NCBI GenBank assembly: GCA_964458495.1
Contig: CAYWJB010000003.1
Location: forward strand, 186,001-250,000
Length of the DNA stretch: 64,000 nucleotides
Origin: JANWVO01 sp964458495
GTDB lineage: Bacteria > Acidobacteriota > Terriglobia > Bryobacterales > Bryobacteraceae
Reading direction: 5' to 3'
A program made the translations under genes and the position numbers. Within the stretch, counting starts at the first letter, position 1; every line of letters begins with the position of its first letter. The notes under the pieces were generated by a model. That model searched no databases. It was not told the origin of the DNA and saw only the letters and a program-made list of their open reading frames with translations. Below are positions 52,605 through 63,474 of this stretch, one piece after another.

Positions 52605-54329
52605 ATGCTGTGGTCCCGTGCCTTTATTCCCACGCTGCGCGAGACGCCCGCCGAGGCGGAAGTCGTCAGCCACCAAATGCTGCTCCGGGCGGGCTATGTC
52701 CGCCAGCTCGGCGCCGGCATCTACAATTACCTTTACCTCGCCCAGAGGTCCATGCTGAAAATCCAGCAGATCATCCGCGAGGAAATGGACGCCATCGGCG
52801 CCCAGGAGTTCCATCTCGCCGCCCTGAATCCGGCCGAAGTCTGGCAGGAATCCGGCCGCTACGAGGTGATGGGTGACAATCTTTTCCGCCTCAAGGATCG
52901 TTATGGACGGCCTCTTTGCCTCGGAATGACCCACGAAGAGGTCATGACTTTCATCGCCCGTGGCGAATTGCGCTCCTACAAACAGCTGCCGCAAATCTGG
53001 TACCAGATCCAGACGAAATTCCGCGACGAGCCGCGGCCGAAATCGGGACTCCTCCGCGTGCGGCAGTTCCTGATGAAGGACTCCTATTCGTTCGACCTCG
53101 GCCCCGAGGGGCTCGACGAGTCCTACGAGAAACACCGCATCGCCTACTGCCGCATCTTTGACCGGTGCGGGCTGGACTATGTCGCCGTCGAGGCGCACTC
53201 CGGCGCCATGGGCGGCTCGCAGTCGCAGGAGTTCATGGTCGCCACCGACGCCGGCGAGGACTACGTCGTGCTGTGCCGGCAGACCGGCTACGCCGCCAAC
53301 CTTGAAAAGGCTGTTTCCCGCCCCAGGCCCCCGGCAGCGCCCGACCCGGAAGGCGACCTTGCTCCGGAGCTCGTCCACACGCCGGACCAGAAGACCATCG
53401 AAGAGGTCGCCCGCTTCCTCGGCATGCCCGAGACCTCGCTGATGAAGACGCTCTGCCTGGTGGCCGACAGCCAGCCGGTAGTGGCCATCCTGCGCGGCGA
53501 CCACCAGCTCTCGGAGACCAAGTTCCAGTCCGCCACGGGCTGCCAGGAGTTCCGCCCCGCGCACCCCGAAGAGATGCGCGAGCTGTTCGGCGCGTCCGCC
53601 GGTTCGCTCGGTCCGGTGGGTCTTTCCGGCGTCCGCATCCTTGTCGACGAGGCGCTGCGCGGGCGCAGGAACATGGTCTGCGGCGCCAACCGCGACGACT
53701 ACCACCTGAAGAACGTCACCCCCGACGAGGACTTCCAGGGCGGGTGGCACGACCTGCGGCAGGTGGCTGAGGGCGACACCGATGTGGAAACGGGCGCGCC
53801 GCTCGAGATCATCAAGTGTGTCGAGATCGGGCACATATTCAAGCTCGGCTACAAGTACTCCCACGCCATGGGGCTGAAGGTTCTCGACCAGAACGGGGTG
53901 GAGATCCCCGTGATCATGGGCAGCTACGGCATCGGCGTCGAGCGCGTCCTGTGCGCCGCCGTCGAGCTGTACTCCGACGCCGACGGCATGTGCCTGCCGG
54001 TCTCCATCGCGCCCTTCGAGGTCGTGGTCACGCCCGTCAAGTCCGCCGACTCCGTGCTGCGCGAGGCGGCGGACCGCCTGTACGAGGAGCTGAAGTCGCT
54101 CGGCGTCGACGTGCTCTACGACGACCGCGACCTGAGCCCGGGGGTCAAGTTCAAGGACGCCGACCTGATCGGCATCCCGTTCCGCGTGAACATCGGCCGC
54201 AAGCTCTCCGAAGGCAAGCTCGAACTGGTGGAGCGCCGCACGCGCCAGGCCACGGAGATCCCGTTGGAGACCGCCGCCCAGGCCATCCGCCAGGCCATCG
54301 AACAGTCGCGGCCGCAAGCGAGGCACTGA
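52605..54329 (+). CDS. proS: Proline--tRNA ligase
   Basis: This is a 574-residue class II synthetase of the bacterial type, with the editing (INS) domain between motifs 2 and 3. Motif 1 region is TPAEAEVVSHQMLLRAGYVRQL-like (residues 9-30), motif 2 is in FRDEPRPKSGLLRVRQFLMKDSYSF, the INS domain spans about 225-390 (LVADSQPVVAILRGDHQLSE), and motif 3 lies in MGSYGIGVERVL. The anticodon-binding domain closes the protein. It charges tRNA-Pro in the cytoplasm. The stop overlaps the start of the aminotransferase gene by one base. Confidence 0.97.
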   Translation: MLWSRAFIPTLRETPAEAEVVSHQMLLRAGYVRQLGAGIYNYLYLAQRSMLKIQQIIREEMDAIGAQEFHLAALNPAEVWQESGRYEVMGDNLFRLKDRYGRPLCLGMTHEEVMTFIARGELRSYKQLPQIWYQIQTKFRDEPRPKSGLLRVRQFLMKDSYSFDLGPEGLDESYEKHRIAYCRIFDRCGLDYVAVEAHSGAMGGSQSQEFMVATDAGEDYVVLCRQTGYAANLEKAVSRPRPPAAPDPEGDLAPELVHTPDQKTIEEVARFLGMPETSLMKTLCLVADSQPVVAILRGDHQLSETKFQSATGCQEFRPAHPEEMRELFGASAGSLGPVGLSGVRILVDEALRGRRNMVCGANRDDYHLKNVTPDEDFQGGWHDLRQVAEGDTDVETGAPLEIIKCVEIGHIFKLGYKYSHAMGLKVLDQNGVEIPVIMGSYGIGVERVLCAAVELYSDADGMCLPVSIAPFEVVVTPVKSADSVLREAADRLYEELKSLGVDVLYDDRDLSPGVKFKDADLIGIPFRVNIGRKLSEGKLELVERRTRQATEIPLETAAQAIRQAIEQSRPQARH

Positions 54330-55399
54330 TGCCGGACTGGGCGGCAGTCCGCACCCTCTTCCCCGCCCTGCGCGATTGCGCCTATCTGAATTCGGCCACC
54401 TTCGGGCAGCTCTCCACCCGTTCGGTGGAGGCCGTTATGACGCACTTCGCGCGCCGCGACCGGACTGCATGCGCCGACTTCCTCTCCTGGTTTGACGATC
54501 ACGACCGCCTGCGCGAAAAGATTGCCCGCCTGATCCACGCCCAGCCGGACGACATCGCGTTTTTCCAGAACGCCTCCGCGGCCCTGGCAGTGCTGATGCA
54601 CGGCATTGGCTGGCGCGAGGGCGACCAGGTTCTCACGCTCGAGCACGAGTTCCCGAACCAGATCTACGCGCCCCTGTTTCCGGGGCTCGAGCTGATCCAG
54701 GCGCCGCCGGAGAGGCTGCTTGAGAGCTTCACCCCGCGCACGCGCCTGGTGGCCGTCAGCGCTGTCAACTACACGACCGGCTACCGCGCGCCGCTGGAGG
54801 CGCTCGGACAGGAATGCCGCCGCCGCGGCATTCCGCTGTACGTCGACGGCACGCAGCACTGTGGCGCGCTGGAATTCGATTTCTCGCGCATCCAGCCGGA
54901 TATGCTCGCGGTGAACTGCTACAAGTGGATGCTGGCGCCCAACGGCATCGCCTTCGCCGCCGTGCACCCGCGCCTGCGCGCGCAGGTCCCGCCGCTCGCC
55001 ATCGGATGGCGCTCCCACCGCGACTGGCGCAATGTCAACCATCTCTGGCACGGCAAGCCGGAACTGAACGAATCCGCGGAGAAATACGAGGGCGGCATGC
55101 TGCCCTCCGCTCTGCTCTATGCGCTGGAGGCCAGCGTGGACCTGATGCTGGAACTCACGCCGCAGGCCATCGAACGCCGGGTGCTGGAGCTGGCTTCATC
55201 AGTTCGCGCGCTCTTCCCGGACGGGCTTCCGCACCAGGATTCGCCCATCATCGCCGCGCCGGTCGAGGACGCCCCCGCGCTTGCCGCGCGCCTGCGTTCA
55301 AAACGCGTGCTCGTCTCCGCCCGGCACGGCCTGCTGCGCGTCTCCACGCACTTTTACAACGACGGGAGCGACATCGAAGCCCTCGCCCGCGCCCTGTAA
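54329..55399 (+). CDS. Class V aminotransferase-fold PLP enzyme
   Basis: The 356-residue protein starts at the ATG that shares one base with the proS stop. It shows AYLNSATFGQLS at the N-terminus, NASAALAVLMHG, the cofactor Asp in YVDGTQHCGAL (D173, Q176), the PLP lysine K199 in NCYKWMLAPNG, and the C-terminal RVSTHFYNDGSDI, typical of cysteine-desulfurase/EgtE-like members of the class V group. Reaction not identifiable; a cysteine desulfurase Cys loop is not evident, so an isopenicillin-N-epimerase or EgtE-like lyase or epimerase is more likely. It ends 13 bases before a convergent gene. Confidence 0.85.
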   Translation: MPDWAAVRTLFPALRDCAYLNSATFGQLSTRSVEAVMTHFARRDRTACADFLSWFDDHDRLREKIARLIHAQPDDIAFFQNASAALAVLMHGIGWREGDQVLTLEHEFPNQIYAPLFPGLELIQAPPERLLESFTPRTRLVAVSAVNYTTGYRAPLEALGQECRRRGIPLYVDGTQHCGALEFDFSRIQPDMLAVNCYKWMLAPNGIAFAAVHPRLRAQVPPLAIGWRSHRDWRNVNHLWHGKPELNESAEKYEGGMLPSALLYALEASVDLMLELTPQAIERRVLELASSVRALFPDGLPHQDSPIIAAPVEDAPALAARLRSKRVLVSARHGLLRVSTHFYNDGSDIEALARAL

Positions 55400-55412
55400 C
55401 CCGCTCCCGAGG

Positions 55413-56021
55413 TCACGCTTCTCCCTGCCGCGTGTAAATCCGGAAGCCCAGCGCCTTGCCGAGACCCCGGGATCGCTCGCGAATCCGCTCCGCGGTCGCC
55501 GAGATGCCCTGGAGCGTGAACGTGAATTCCTGCATCGCATCGAGCACGATCAGGTCCATCGCCGCCGAGAGCATCCAGTCCACTTCGCGTTGATACCCGC
55601 AAATGGCGAGCGCCTGCGTCGCATCCAGGAACTTCCGCCGTTGCCACGGCACGGCGCGGATCGTCTCGCAGCTGCCAAACAGGATCACCCTCCCGTTGCA
55701 CTTGCCCGCCAGCGCTTCGCCAATCTCCTCCAGCGTCACTCTCGGCGCGCGCTTGCCCGCGCCCAGCATCACCATGCCCGGCTTGCCGTGAAAGCCGAGA
55801 TACAGCAGCGGATGCGACCGGTACCGTTTCTGCCTCCACTTCTTCAACAGAAAGAAAAACTCCTCCCGCGTGGAAACGTCGTAGTGGATGTGGCGGCAGC
55901 GGGCGGGAGTCATCTGATCGAGCAGGTCGAGCAGGTACTCCATGCTGTAGCGGCGGCGCGCATCGCGCCACCAGTCGCACTCGAGGCAGAAGACCCCTTT
56001 TGAAATGGGATGCCGGGCCAT
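55413..56021 (-). CDS. Stand-alone CHAT/caspase-like protein (possible DUF6642-type)
   Basis: The 202-residue soluble protein has no signal peptide. Its core runs LLYLGFHGKPGMVMLG, VTLEEIGEALAGK, VILFGSCETIRA, then LAICGYQREVDWMLSAAMDL. This is the order of CHAT/caspase-fold peptidases: strand then His-Gly (H78-G79), a helix, strand then Ser-Cys-Glu-Thr (C118), and a later strand resembling the VIGSLWPVDD region. H78 and C118 would form the dyad. The sensor or TPR domain usual in CHAT proteins is missing. The first 70 residues hold Cys and Trp-rich FCLECDWWRD, possibly the first strand and helix of the same fold. I infer a small caspase-like protease; it could instead be an inactive relative. 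Confidence 0.62.
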   Translation of the reverse strand: MARHPISKGVFCLECDWWRDARRRYSMEYLLDLLDQMTPARCRHIHYDVSTREEFFFLLKKWRQKRYRSHPLLYLGFHGKPGMVMLGAGKRAPRVTLEEIGEALAGKCNGRVILFGSCETIRAVPWQRRKFLDATQALAICGYQREVDWMLSAAMDLIVLDAMQEFTFTLQGISATAERIRERSRGLGKALGFRIYTRQGEA

Positions 56022-56107
56022 GGATCAGCAGCGGCCGTCTCGGGCGCCGCACTCCATCCTTTCAAAGCACCCGGCGCTCGTCAATTGCTGTCCCGCGCAG
56101 CGTGCAG

Positions 56108-59100
56108 CTACCGCCCGCGGCTCAGCCTGCGGAAATACTCCGCCACCGCCTCGGCGTACCCCGGGGGCGCCTTCGCCGCGGGCGCCGCCCGCGGCGCGCC
56201 GCTCTGCGCGGAAAGCTCCTTGCGCAGCCGCAGCTCCACCTGTTCGAGTTGCGGCAAAAGCTCGTTCTCGATCCGCGCGCCGAGAAGCGGCGACCCGAAC
56301 CGCGCCGGATCCAGCTGCTGCATGCGCCGGAGGAGCCGTTCCAGCTCCGCTTGCGTCTCGTCGCTCACCGCGCCTTCCTCCCGCAGCTGCCTCAGTTGCC
56401 GCATGGCCTCCGCCCACGACCCGCGCCGCGCCTCGGCGTTGCGGTTCCAGTCCGGCTGCAGCGTGCCGTCGTTCAAGGCGCCGTAGTCGCCGCGCCAGAA
56501 CGATGTTTCGCCCCCGGTCTGCCTCCTGCGCTCGCCGGGCTGCGCGCCCGCCGGCTCCGCCCCGTCCGGGCGCTGGCCGCCGCCGCGCGCCTGCTGTCCT
56601 TCCCCTTTCTGCCCCTCCCTGCCCTGTTGGCCGCCCTGTCCCTGCTGCTGCCCGCTTTCGCGCCCGCCTTCGCGCTGCTGCCCCTGCCCGGACTCGCGCC
56701 CGGCGCGCGCCTGCCGTTCCAGCTCTTCGCGCAGATTCTCGATCTGCCCCAGCGCGCGCTCCACCCGCTCCCGCTGCTGTCCTCCGCTCCCTTCCCGCCC
56801 CGCCATCTGTCTGGCCTGCTCCACCTGCTCGCTCAGCCGCTCGAGCGCCTCGGTTAACACCCGCTCGCGCGGCCCCAGATACGGCCCCAGCCCGCGGCGC
56901 ATCCACTCCGCGCCCAGCCGCATGCGCAGCCCTACCTCATTCTGCTGTGCTTCGCCCAACGCCTCGCGCAGCCGCGACGCCGCGCCCCGCTGCGCCCCGT
57001 CCATGGCCCGCGCCGCATCCCGCATCTCCTGCTCCAGCCGCGCGTAGTCGCGCTGCATCGACTCCTTCTCGCGCGCCAGCCGCTCGGATTCCGCCGCCGG
57101 CACGGCCGGCTGCCCGGGCTGCTGCGCCCCGGACTGCGGTTGCGGGAACGCCTTCCGCACCTGCTCTTCATAGCGCCGCTGCCTTTCGGCCAGCTCCGCG
57201 GCGCGGCGGCTCAGCGACTCCATCCGGTCGCCCGCCTGCTGCCTCCGCATTTGTCCCAGCTCTTCCAAAGCCTGCGACATACGCTCCGCCGCACGGCGCG
57301 CATTCTCCTGCGCCTCGCCGCCCGCAGCCGCCTGCGCCCGTCTCATGTCCTCGAGCGCCCGCTCCACCTGCTGCTGAGCGCGGCTCAGCCTTTCGCTCTG
57401 CACGCCGCCCGCGCGCCGCTGCCCTTGCGCGCCGCTCTCGCCCGTCTGGCCCTGCTGGCCCGTCTGTGAACTTTGGGCGCTCTGCGAACCCTGCCCCCGC
57501 TGCTCCCTCTGCAGCTGCTCCAGCTGCTTGCGCAACTCTTCCGCCTCGCGCCGCAACATCTCCTGCGCCCAGCGCTGCTGGAAGCTCTGCTCGTTGCGCC
57601 GCTGCTGTTCGGCCTGCTGCTGTTGGCGCCGCGCCAGCTCCTCGAGCTTTTTCAGCGCCTCGTCGATCTGCCGCTCGCGGCTGGCCGCCGGCGATGCGTT
57701 TTGCACCGTCTCATACTGGTTCTTCTCCAGATCCAGCTCGAGCTCGAACAGGCTTTCCAGATCGCGCATCCGCCCGCCGGCGCCGCCGCGCCCGCCGCCC
57801 TGCTGCCCGAATGCCACCTGGATCTGCCGGAAGAGGCTCTCGGCGCGCAGCAGGTGCTGAAGCGCCCGCTGCTCCGGACTCAGCGCTTCCTTCCACTGCA
57901 GCGCGCGCAGTCTCGCCGCCGCGTCCTGCATTGCCTTCGACGCGCTGCCCATCTCGACGGAAAACTTCTGGAACTCCTCGTTCGTGCCAGCCAGCTGCCG
58001 GCTCCGCATCCGCTGCGACAGCGACTGCGCCTGCTCGGCCAGCTTCTGCTGCATGCCGGACAGAAACGCCGCGTCCTCCCGAGTCTGCCCGCGCGGCTTC
58101 ACCGCCCGCAGCTGGTTCCACGTGGCGGCGATAATCTCCTTCTGCCGCTGCACGATGTCGTTCTCCTCCTCGCCCTCGCCCTCCATGCCGCCGCCCATCG
58201 TCTGCGACTGCAGGAATTCGCGCTCGTAGGGCTGCGCCTCCAGGAAGAAGATATCGGTTTGCGCCGACGTGCGCGCGTCGCGCGCCGTGGCCGAAAGCGC
58301 CACGATGTCGCCCGGCTGCAGCCTGAACTCCTCCAGCGCGATCACCGAGCGCCCGCGCGCTTCCTTCGCCCCGCGCTGCACCGGCAGCTTCACCGTGCGC
58401 GGCTCGCCGCCGTTCACGCTGTAGGTGATCTCCAGCCCTTGCAGCCCGAAGTCGTCGGCCGCCTCGGCCTCCACCGTCACCTCTTCGATCGGGCTCACGC
58501 GCGCATCGCGCCCCGACCGCGACAGCCGCACCTCGGGCGCGCGCTCGGGCCGCGCCTCGATGAAGTAGTCCTCGCTCAGACGCACCGGCGCGCCTCCGTC
58601 CAGCGCCGCGAAATAAAACGAGCCGTCGCGATTCACTTCCAGCTCGGCGCGCGCCGCCGCTCCCTCGCGCCGCTCCAGCGGCACGCGAGTGCCGTCATCG
58701 AGCACCATCAGCCCGCTCTCCAGCGGCTTGTCGGTTTCGATCTCGACCACCGCCCGCGTCTGCTCCACGGCGCGGATGTCGCCGCCCGGGTCTTCCACGC
58801 TTTCCGGCAATCCCAGCCACGCCGGATAGCGATAGCGCACGCGGTATTTCACGATGCGCGGCAAGTCCACCACTTTCAGCCGGTACACGGGCGAGCGCAT
58901 CCGCTGCGCATCCACCTGGTATTCGACGTCCTCGGTGATGCCCGCCAGCAGGAACACCGCGCCCGCGCCCGCCGCGTTCGGCTCCATGGGCAGCGTCTCC
59001 CACTGCGGCGAGCCCGCGCGGCGCAACCGCAGCCGCGCCGGCGCCAGATCGAATCCCGCCGCCACGGCCTCGATCAGCTGGTCCCCGCCGCGCCGCACCT

Positions 59101-59680
59101 TCGCGTCGCCGGGCTTCACCGTCAGTTGGAACAGCGCCTGCTGCCCCGCCGGCGGCGCGCCCGCCCACAGCAGATGCGCTCCGTAGCCAAGTGAACCTGG
59201 CGCCGCAACCGTGAGCCACACGAGCAGCGCCACACTCGCGCCGGCGATCACGCCGCCCCCAATCATCGCCGCTCGCCCCACCAGCACAGCCGGCGGCACA
59301 GCCCCGGCGTAGCGCAGCGCCTCTTCCGCCACCAGTTCCGCCAGCGGCGATTCCGCCGCCGGCCCGGCCAGCGTCGCTGCCCGTTCCTGCAACCCGTCCA
59401 GCTTGCGCTCGGCAAGCTCCGCCGCGCGCCTGCGGTTGATGCGCAGCAGTGGCGCGGCCACCGCCAGTGCGAGTCCCGCCCCCGCCGCCAGCACCAAGGC
59501 CACGCGCACCGCCAGCATCAGCCGCGCGTCGAAGGCCCAGCGCACGCCCAGCCAGGCGCCCGCGAGCGTTACCGCCAGCAACAGGCCCGCCACAACAGCC
59601 AGACCCACGCCCAGTGACCGCAGCTGCAGCCGCCGCTCCACTGCGCCCAGATACTCGAGGAACCGCTCCCGTGCGCTCAT
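56108..59680 (-). CDS. DUF4175-type large membrane protein with long charged coil
   Basis: This 1190-residue protein starts at the ATG overlapping the BatA stop (ATGA). N-terminal membrane helices lie at about 22-42, 50-75 and 160-185. An exported Ig-like beta region follows (VKRGGDQLIEAVAA-type to about residue 480: SYSVNGGEPRTVKLPV-like strands, DIFFLEAQPYEREF). The remaining roughly 650 residues are a helical, Gln/Arg/Glu-rich coil with low-complexity GQ runs (QQGQGGQQGREGQK). The layout resembles DUF4175 proteins. Its partners MoxR, DUF58 and BatA suggest it is assembled or remodelled by that ATPase system. Function unknown. I see no catalytic site. Confidence 0.8.
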   Translation of the reverse strand: MSARERFLEYLGAVERRLQLRSLGVGLAVVAGLLLAVTLAGAWLGVRWAFDARLMLAVRVALVLAAGAGLALAVAAPLLRINRRRAAELAERKLDGLQERAATLAGPAAESPLAELVAEEALRYAGAVPPAVLVGRAAMIGGGVIAGASVALLVWLTVAAPGSLGYGAHLLWAGAPPAGQQALFQLTVKPGDAKVRRGGDQLIEAVAAGFDLAPARLRLRRAGSPQWETLPMEPNAAGAGAVFLLAGITEDVEYQVDAQRMRSPVYRLKVVDLPRIVKYRVRYRYPAWLGLPESVEDPGGDIRAVEQTRAVVEIETDKPLESGLMVLDDGTRVPLERREGAAARAELEVNRDGSFYFAALDGGAPVRLSEDYFIEARPERAPEVRLSRSGRDARVSPIEEVTVEAEAADDFGLQGLEITYSVNGGEPRTVKLPVQRGAKEARGRSVIALEEFRLQPGDIVALSATARDARTSAQTDIFFLEAQPYEREFLQSQTMGGGMEGEGEEENDIVQRQKEIIAATWNQLRAVKPRGQTREDAAFLSGMQQKLAEQAQSLSQRMRSRQLAGTNEEFQKFSVEMGSASKAMQDAAARLRALQWKEALSPEQRALQHLLRAESLFRQIQVAFGQQGGGRGGAGGRMRDLESLFELELDLEKNQYETVQNASPAASRERQIDEALKKLEELARRQQQQAEQQRRNEQSFQQRWAQEMLRREAEELRKQLEQLQREQRGQGSQSAQSSQTGQQGQTGESGAQGQRRAGGVQSERLSRAQQQVERALEDMRRAQAAAGGEAQENARRAAERMSQALEELGQMRRQQAGDRMESLSRRAAELAERQRRYEEQVRKAFPQPQSGAQQPGQPAVPAAESERLAREKESMQRDYARLEQEMRDAARAMDGAQRGAASRLREALGEAQQNEVGLRMRLGAEWMRRGLGPYLGPRERVLTEALERLSEQVEQARQMAGREGSGGQQRERVERALGQIENLREELERQARAGRESGQGQQREGGRESGQQQGQGGQQGREGQKGEGQQARGGGQRPDGAEPAGAQPGERRRQTGGETSFWRGDYGALNDGTLQPDWNRNAEARRGSWAEAMRQLRQLREEGAVSDETQAELERLLRRMQQLDPARFGSPLLGARIENELLPQLEQVELRLRKELSAQSGAPRAAPAAKAPPGYAEAVAEYFRRLSRGR

Positions 59681-61575
59681 ACCGCCTCCTTGCCCAGATA
59701 GTACGACGCGAGCACTGCCTCCACCACCGCCGCCGCCAGCGCCGCTGCCAGAATCCACAGCGCCAGCGGCTTCTCCGGCGGCGCGCCCGTCCCGCCCTGG
59801 CCCGCCGCGGCTGCAGCCGCCGGCCACATCCGCAGCGTCTCTTCCGGCACCGGCGCCAGGTCCGACTCCCGCCGGTCCGCATTGACGGCGATCACCCTGT
59901 CGCGCCCGCCGCCGCGCATCACGCGCCAGAAGCCGGTCCGTTCCAGCTCAACGGCCGCGCCCCTTGCGCTTTCGGCGAAGCCCAAGGCCCGTTGCCCGCG
60001 CGGATCGAGCACCTCGAAAGCGCGCGCCCCGGCGCCCGCCGCCGGCGCCAGAATCTCTCCCGCAGCCATCGCCGCCGTAGAATCCTCCCACTCCACCAGC
60101 CGCCGCGCCGCCTGCTCCACCATCGGCACGAACGCCGCGTGCAGCGGAAAATCGTTCGCCACGCCGTCCAGCGGGGAGGACAACACCAGCACCGTCCCTT
60201 CGCCCACGCGCTGCTCCATCAGCAGCGGCGTGCCGTCGGCCAAAGCCGCCAGCACCCGCGCGCCTTCCGGCTCCACTGCCAGCGCCTGATAGAACCGCAC
60301 CCCCTCCCAGCTGCCGGCCTTGTCGATCAGGGGAGACGTGCGGTCCACGCGGCTCGCAAGGAAAAACCCCTCCGCCGAGCGCGGCGCATACCGTGTGCCC
60401 GTGATCTTCTGCCCGGTCACCGGCACGCGCCCGCGCGCCGCGTCCTCGGGGCCCAGCACCACCAGCAGCCCTGTGCCCCGCCGCACCGCCGCCGCCAGTT
60501 CGGCTTCCGCGGGCATCGCGCCCGCCGCAATCACCGCCCGCGCGCGCTTCCAGTCTCCGCCGCCGAGCGCGAACACACCGCCTGCGGCGGCCTCCAGCGC
60601 GTTCCGCAGGTATGTCTCCGTGCGCTTGCCGCCGAAATAGGCGAGCGGCAACGGGTCGGTGCGCTCGATCGCAAACAGGAACTCGTCATCCGCCGCCAGC
60701 CCGTCGCCCGGACGGATCCGCACCGCACACCGGCTGAAGCCATAGGGCAGATCCAGTCCCTCAAACTCCACCGTGGCGCGCCCTTCCGGCGGCACTTCCA
60801 CTTCCTTGCGGGCCACCTCTCTGCCGCCAACCTCCAGCGCCACCGTTTTGCGAGCCGGTTCGGTGTGGAAGCCGGCGATCACCGCCTGCACGCGCGCCTC
60901 GCGCCCGTGTCTCACGCGTCCCGGCGCGCGCACGCTCTCCACCGCCCAGTTTGGCTCCGCGCGCTCCGCCACCGGATGCACGCGCAACGCGACGCCCTCC
61001 GGCAGCGCCAGTTCGGCGAAGCCGCCGGGCAGCCCTGAGCGCTGGAAATCGCTGATCAAATGGACCTCCACCGGACGCTTCTGTTCCTCGTGGAAAGCGC
61101 GGAGCGCCCGCGCCAGCTCGCCGAACGAGTTGGCCGCCCCGCCCGGCTCGAGCCGCTCGAGCTCCGCCCGGTCCAGCAGCCGCAGGCGCGAATCGAACGC
61201 CGCCAGCCGTGCGTCTTCGTTTAACAGCTCCGCAGCCTTCCGCCGCGCCTCCTCCATCCGCCCGCGGTAGCCCATGCTCGCCGAGGTGTCCACTGCCACC
61301 AGCCGCAGCGCCGGCGTGCCCGCGCTCACCGCCGTGGAGCGCAGCACGGGCTGCGCGAACGCGAGCAGGATCAGCATGAGCAGAGCCAGCCGCGCGGTGA
61401 GCAGCGCCAGGTAGTCCAGCCTCCTCCTGCGCAGCTCTGCCTGCCGGCCGGGCTCAAAAAACATCAACGAGCTGAATTGTTTCGAGTCGGGGCGGCTCCG
61501 CCGCAGCAGGTGCAGATACACGGGCAGCGCCAGCAACCCCAGCCCGGCCAGGAACCATGGCGCCAGCAGGCCCAT
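59677..61575 (-). CDS. BatA-type protein with VWA-like domain
   Basis: The 632-residue membrane protein opens with the BatA N-terminal helix pair (LLAPWFLAGLGLLALPVYLH, then LTARLALLMLILLAFAQPVL). A VWA-like domain follows with MIDAS residues D96-x-S98-x-S100 (VAVDTSASMGYRG), then FAELALPEGV-type beta regions and a glutamine-amidotransferase-like part (VIAAGAMPAEAEL, LLVVLGPEDA, ENDFPLHAAF-like NDFPLHAAFVPM). A C-terminal helix ends it (LWILAAALAAAVVEAVLASY). Such proteins sit beside MoxR and DUF58 in many bacteria (Bacteroides aerotolerance cluster), where VWA domains engage protein targets. It abuts DUF58 with no gap and overlaps the DUF4175 gene. Confidence 0.88.
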   Translation of the reverse strand: MGLLAPWFLAGLGLLALPVYLHLLRRSRPDSKQFSSLMFFEPGRQAELRRRRLDYLALLTARLALLMLILLAFAQPVLRSTAVSAGTPALRLVAVDTSASMGYRGRMEEARRKAAELLNEDARLAAFDSRLRLLDRAELERLEPGGAANSFGELARALRAFHEEQKRPVEVHLISDFQRSGLPGGFAELALPEGVALRVHPVAERAEPNWAVESVRAPGRVRHGREARVQAVIAGFHTEPARKTVALEVGGREVARKEVEVPPEGRATVEFEGLDLPYGFSRCAVRIRPGDGLAADDEFLFAIERTDPLPLAYFGGKRTETYLRNALEAAAGGVFALGGGDWKRARAVIAAGAMPAEAELAAAVRRGTGLLVVLGPEDAARGRVPVTGQKITGTRYAPRSAEGFFLASRVDRTSPLIDKAGSWEGVRFYQALAVEPEGARVLAALADGTPLLMEQRVGEGTVLVLSSPLDGVANDFPLHAAFVPMVEQAARRLVEWEDSTAAMAAGEILAPAAGAGARAFEVLDPRGQRALGFAESARGAAVELERTGFWRVMRGGGRDRVIAVNADRRESDLAPVPEETLRMWPAAAAAAGQGGTGAPPEKPLALWILAAALAAAVVEAVLASYYLGKEAV

Positions 61576-62462
61576 CTACGGCCTCCCCTCCCGCACCGCC
61601 AGATAGCGGCGCAGCGCCTCGTCCAGCGGCTCCGACGTCAGGCTGCGGTAGTAGCTCAACCCGGCGCCCTGCGCCAGCGACTCAAGCTCTTCCAGGTGCC
61701 GCCGCATCTTTTCGCGGTACGGCCCCGCCGCGTAGGCGGGGTGGACCTCCATCTCCTCGCCCGTCTCCATGTCGACCAGCACGCGCGAACCCTCCAGCTC
61801 CGGCTCCACCTCTTCGGGGTCAAGCACATGCATCAGGATCACGTCGTTGCCGCGCTGCCGCAGCGGCGCCACCGTGGCCACCACGTCGCGCGCCGGCGCG
61901 AAGAAATCGCTCACCACCAGCACGATCCCGCGCCGCCGCAGAAACTGCTGGAAGTGCCAGAACGGCTGCGCATAGTCGGTGCGGCGGCCCGGCTCGGCGC
62001 GGTCGATCGCATGCAGCACCTTCAGCCACTGCCCGTGGCGGGAGCTCGGCTCGACGTAGTCGCGCACCTCGTCGTCGAACGCAATGAGCCCCACGGCGTC
62101 CCGCTGCTGGTGCGCCAGGAAGCCGAGCGACGCCGCCAGATAGCGCGCATAATCGATCTTGCGCAGCCCGCGGCCGCGGAAGCCCATCGAAGCGCTGCGG
62201 TCCAGCAGCAGCGTCAGCCGCGTGTTGGTCTCTCCCCGGAACCGCTTCAAATAGAGCCTTCCCGCGCGCGCGTACACGTTCCAGTCCACGTAGCGCAGAT
62301 CGTCGCCCGGCACATAAGGACGGTATTCGGCGAATTCCTGGCTGAAGCCGTAGTCCGGCGAGCGGTGCAGCCCGCTCAGGAAGCCCTCGACCACGGTCTT
62401 CGCCGTCAGCTCGAGATTGGCGATGCCGGCCAGAATCTGCGGGTCGAGGAACCGCTGCTGCA

Positions 62463-62463
<1 letters not shown>
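61576..62463 (-). CDS. DUF58 domain protein
   Basis: The 295-residue protein shares one base with the MoxR stop (TGATG) and shows the DUF58 core: YRPYVPGDDLRYVDWNVYAR (about 48-67), the VWA-like MIDAS D88-x-S90-x-S92 in LLLDRSASMGFRG, and RGIVLVVSDFFAP. DUF58 proteins are standard partners of MoxR ATPases, probably the first recipient in complex assembly or activation. It is cytoplasmic, with no membrane segment. It links MoxR to the membrane proteins BatA and DUF4175 in this operon. Confidence 0.95.
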
Positions 62464-63473
<1,010 letters not shown>

Positions 63474-63474
63474 C

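Noticed and set aside
56500..57700. Possible tandem DNA repeat within the DUF4175 coil region
   Set aside because: The Gln/Gly/Arg runs come from low-complexity codons; I see no precise repeating unit.
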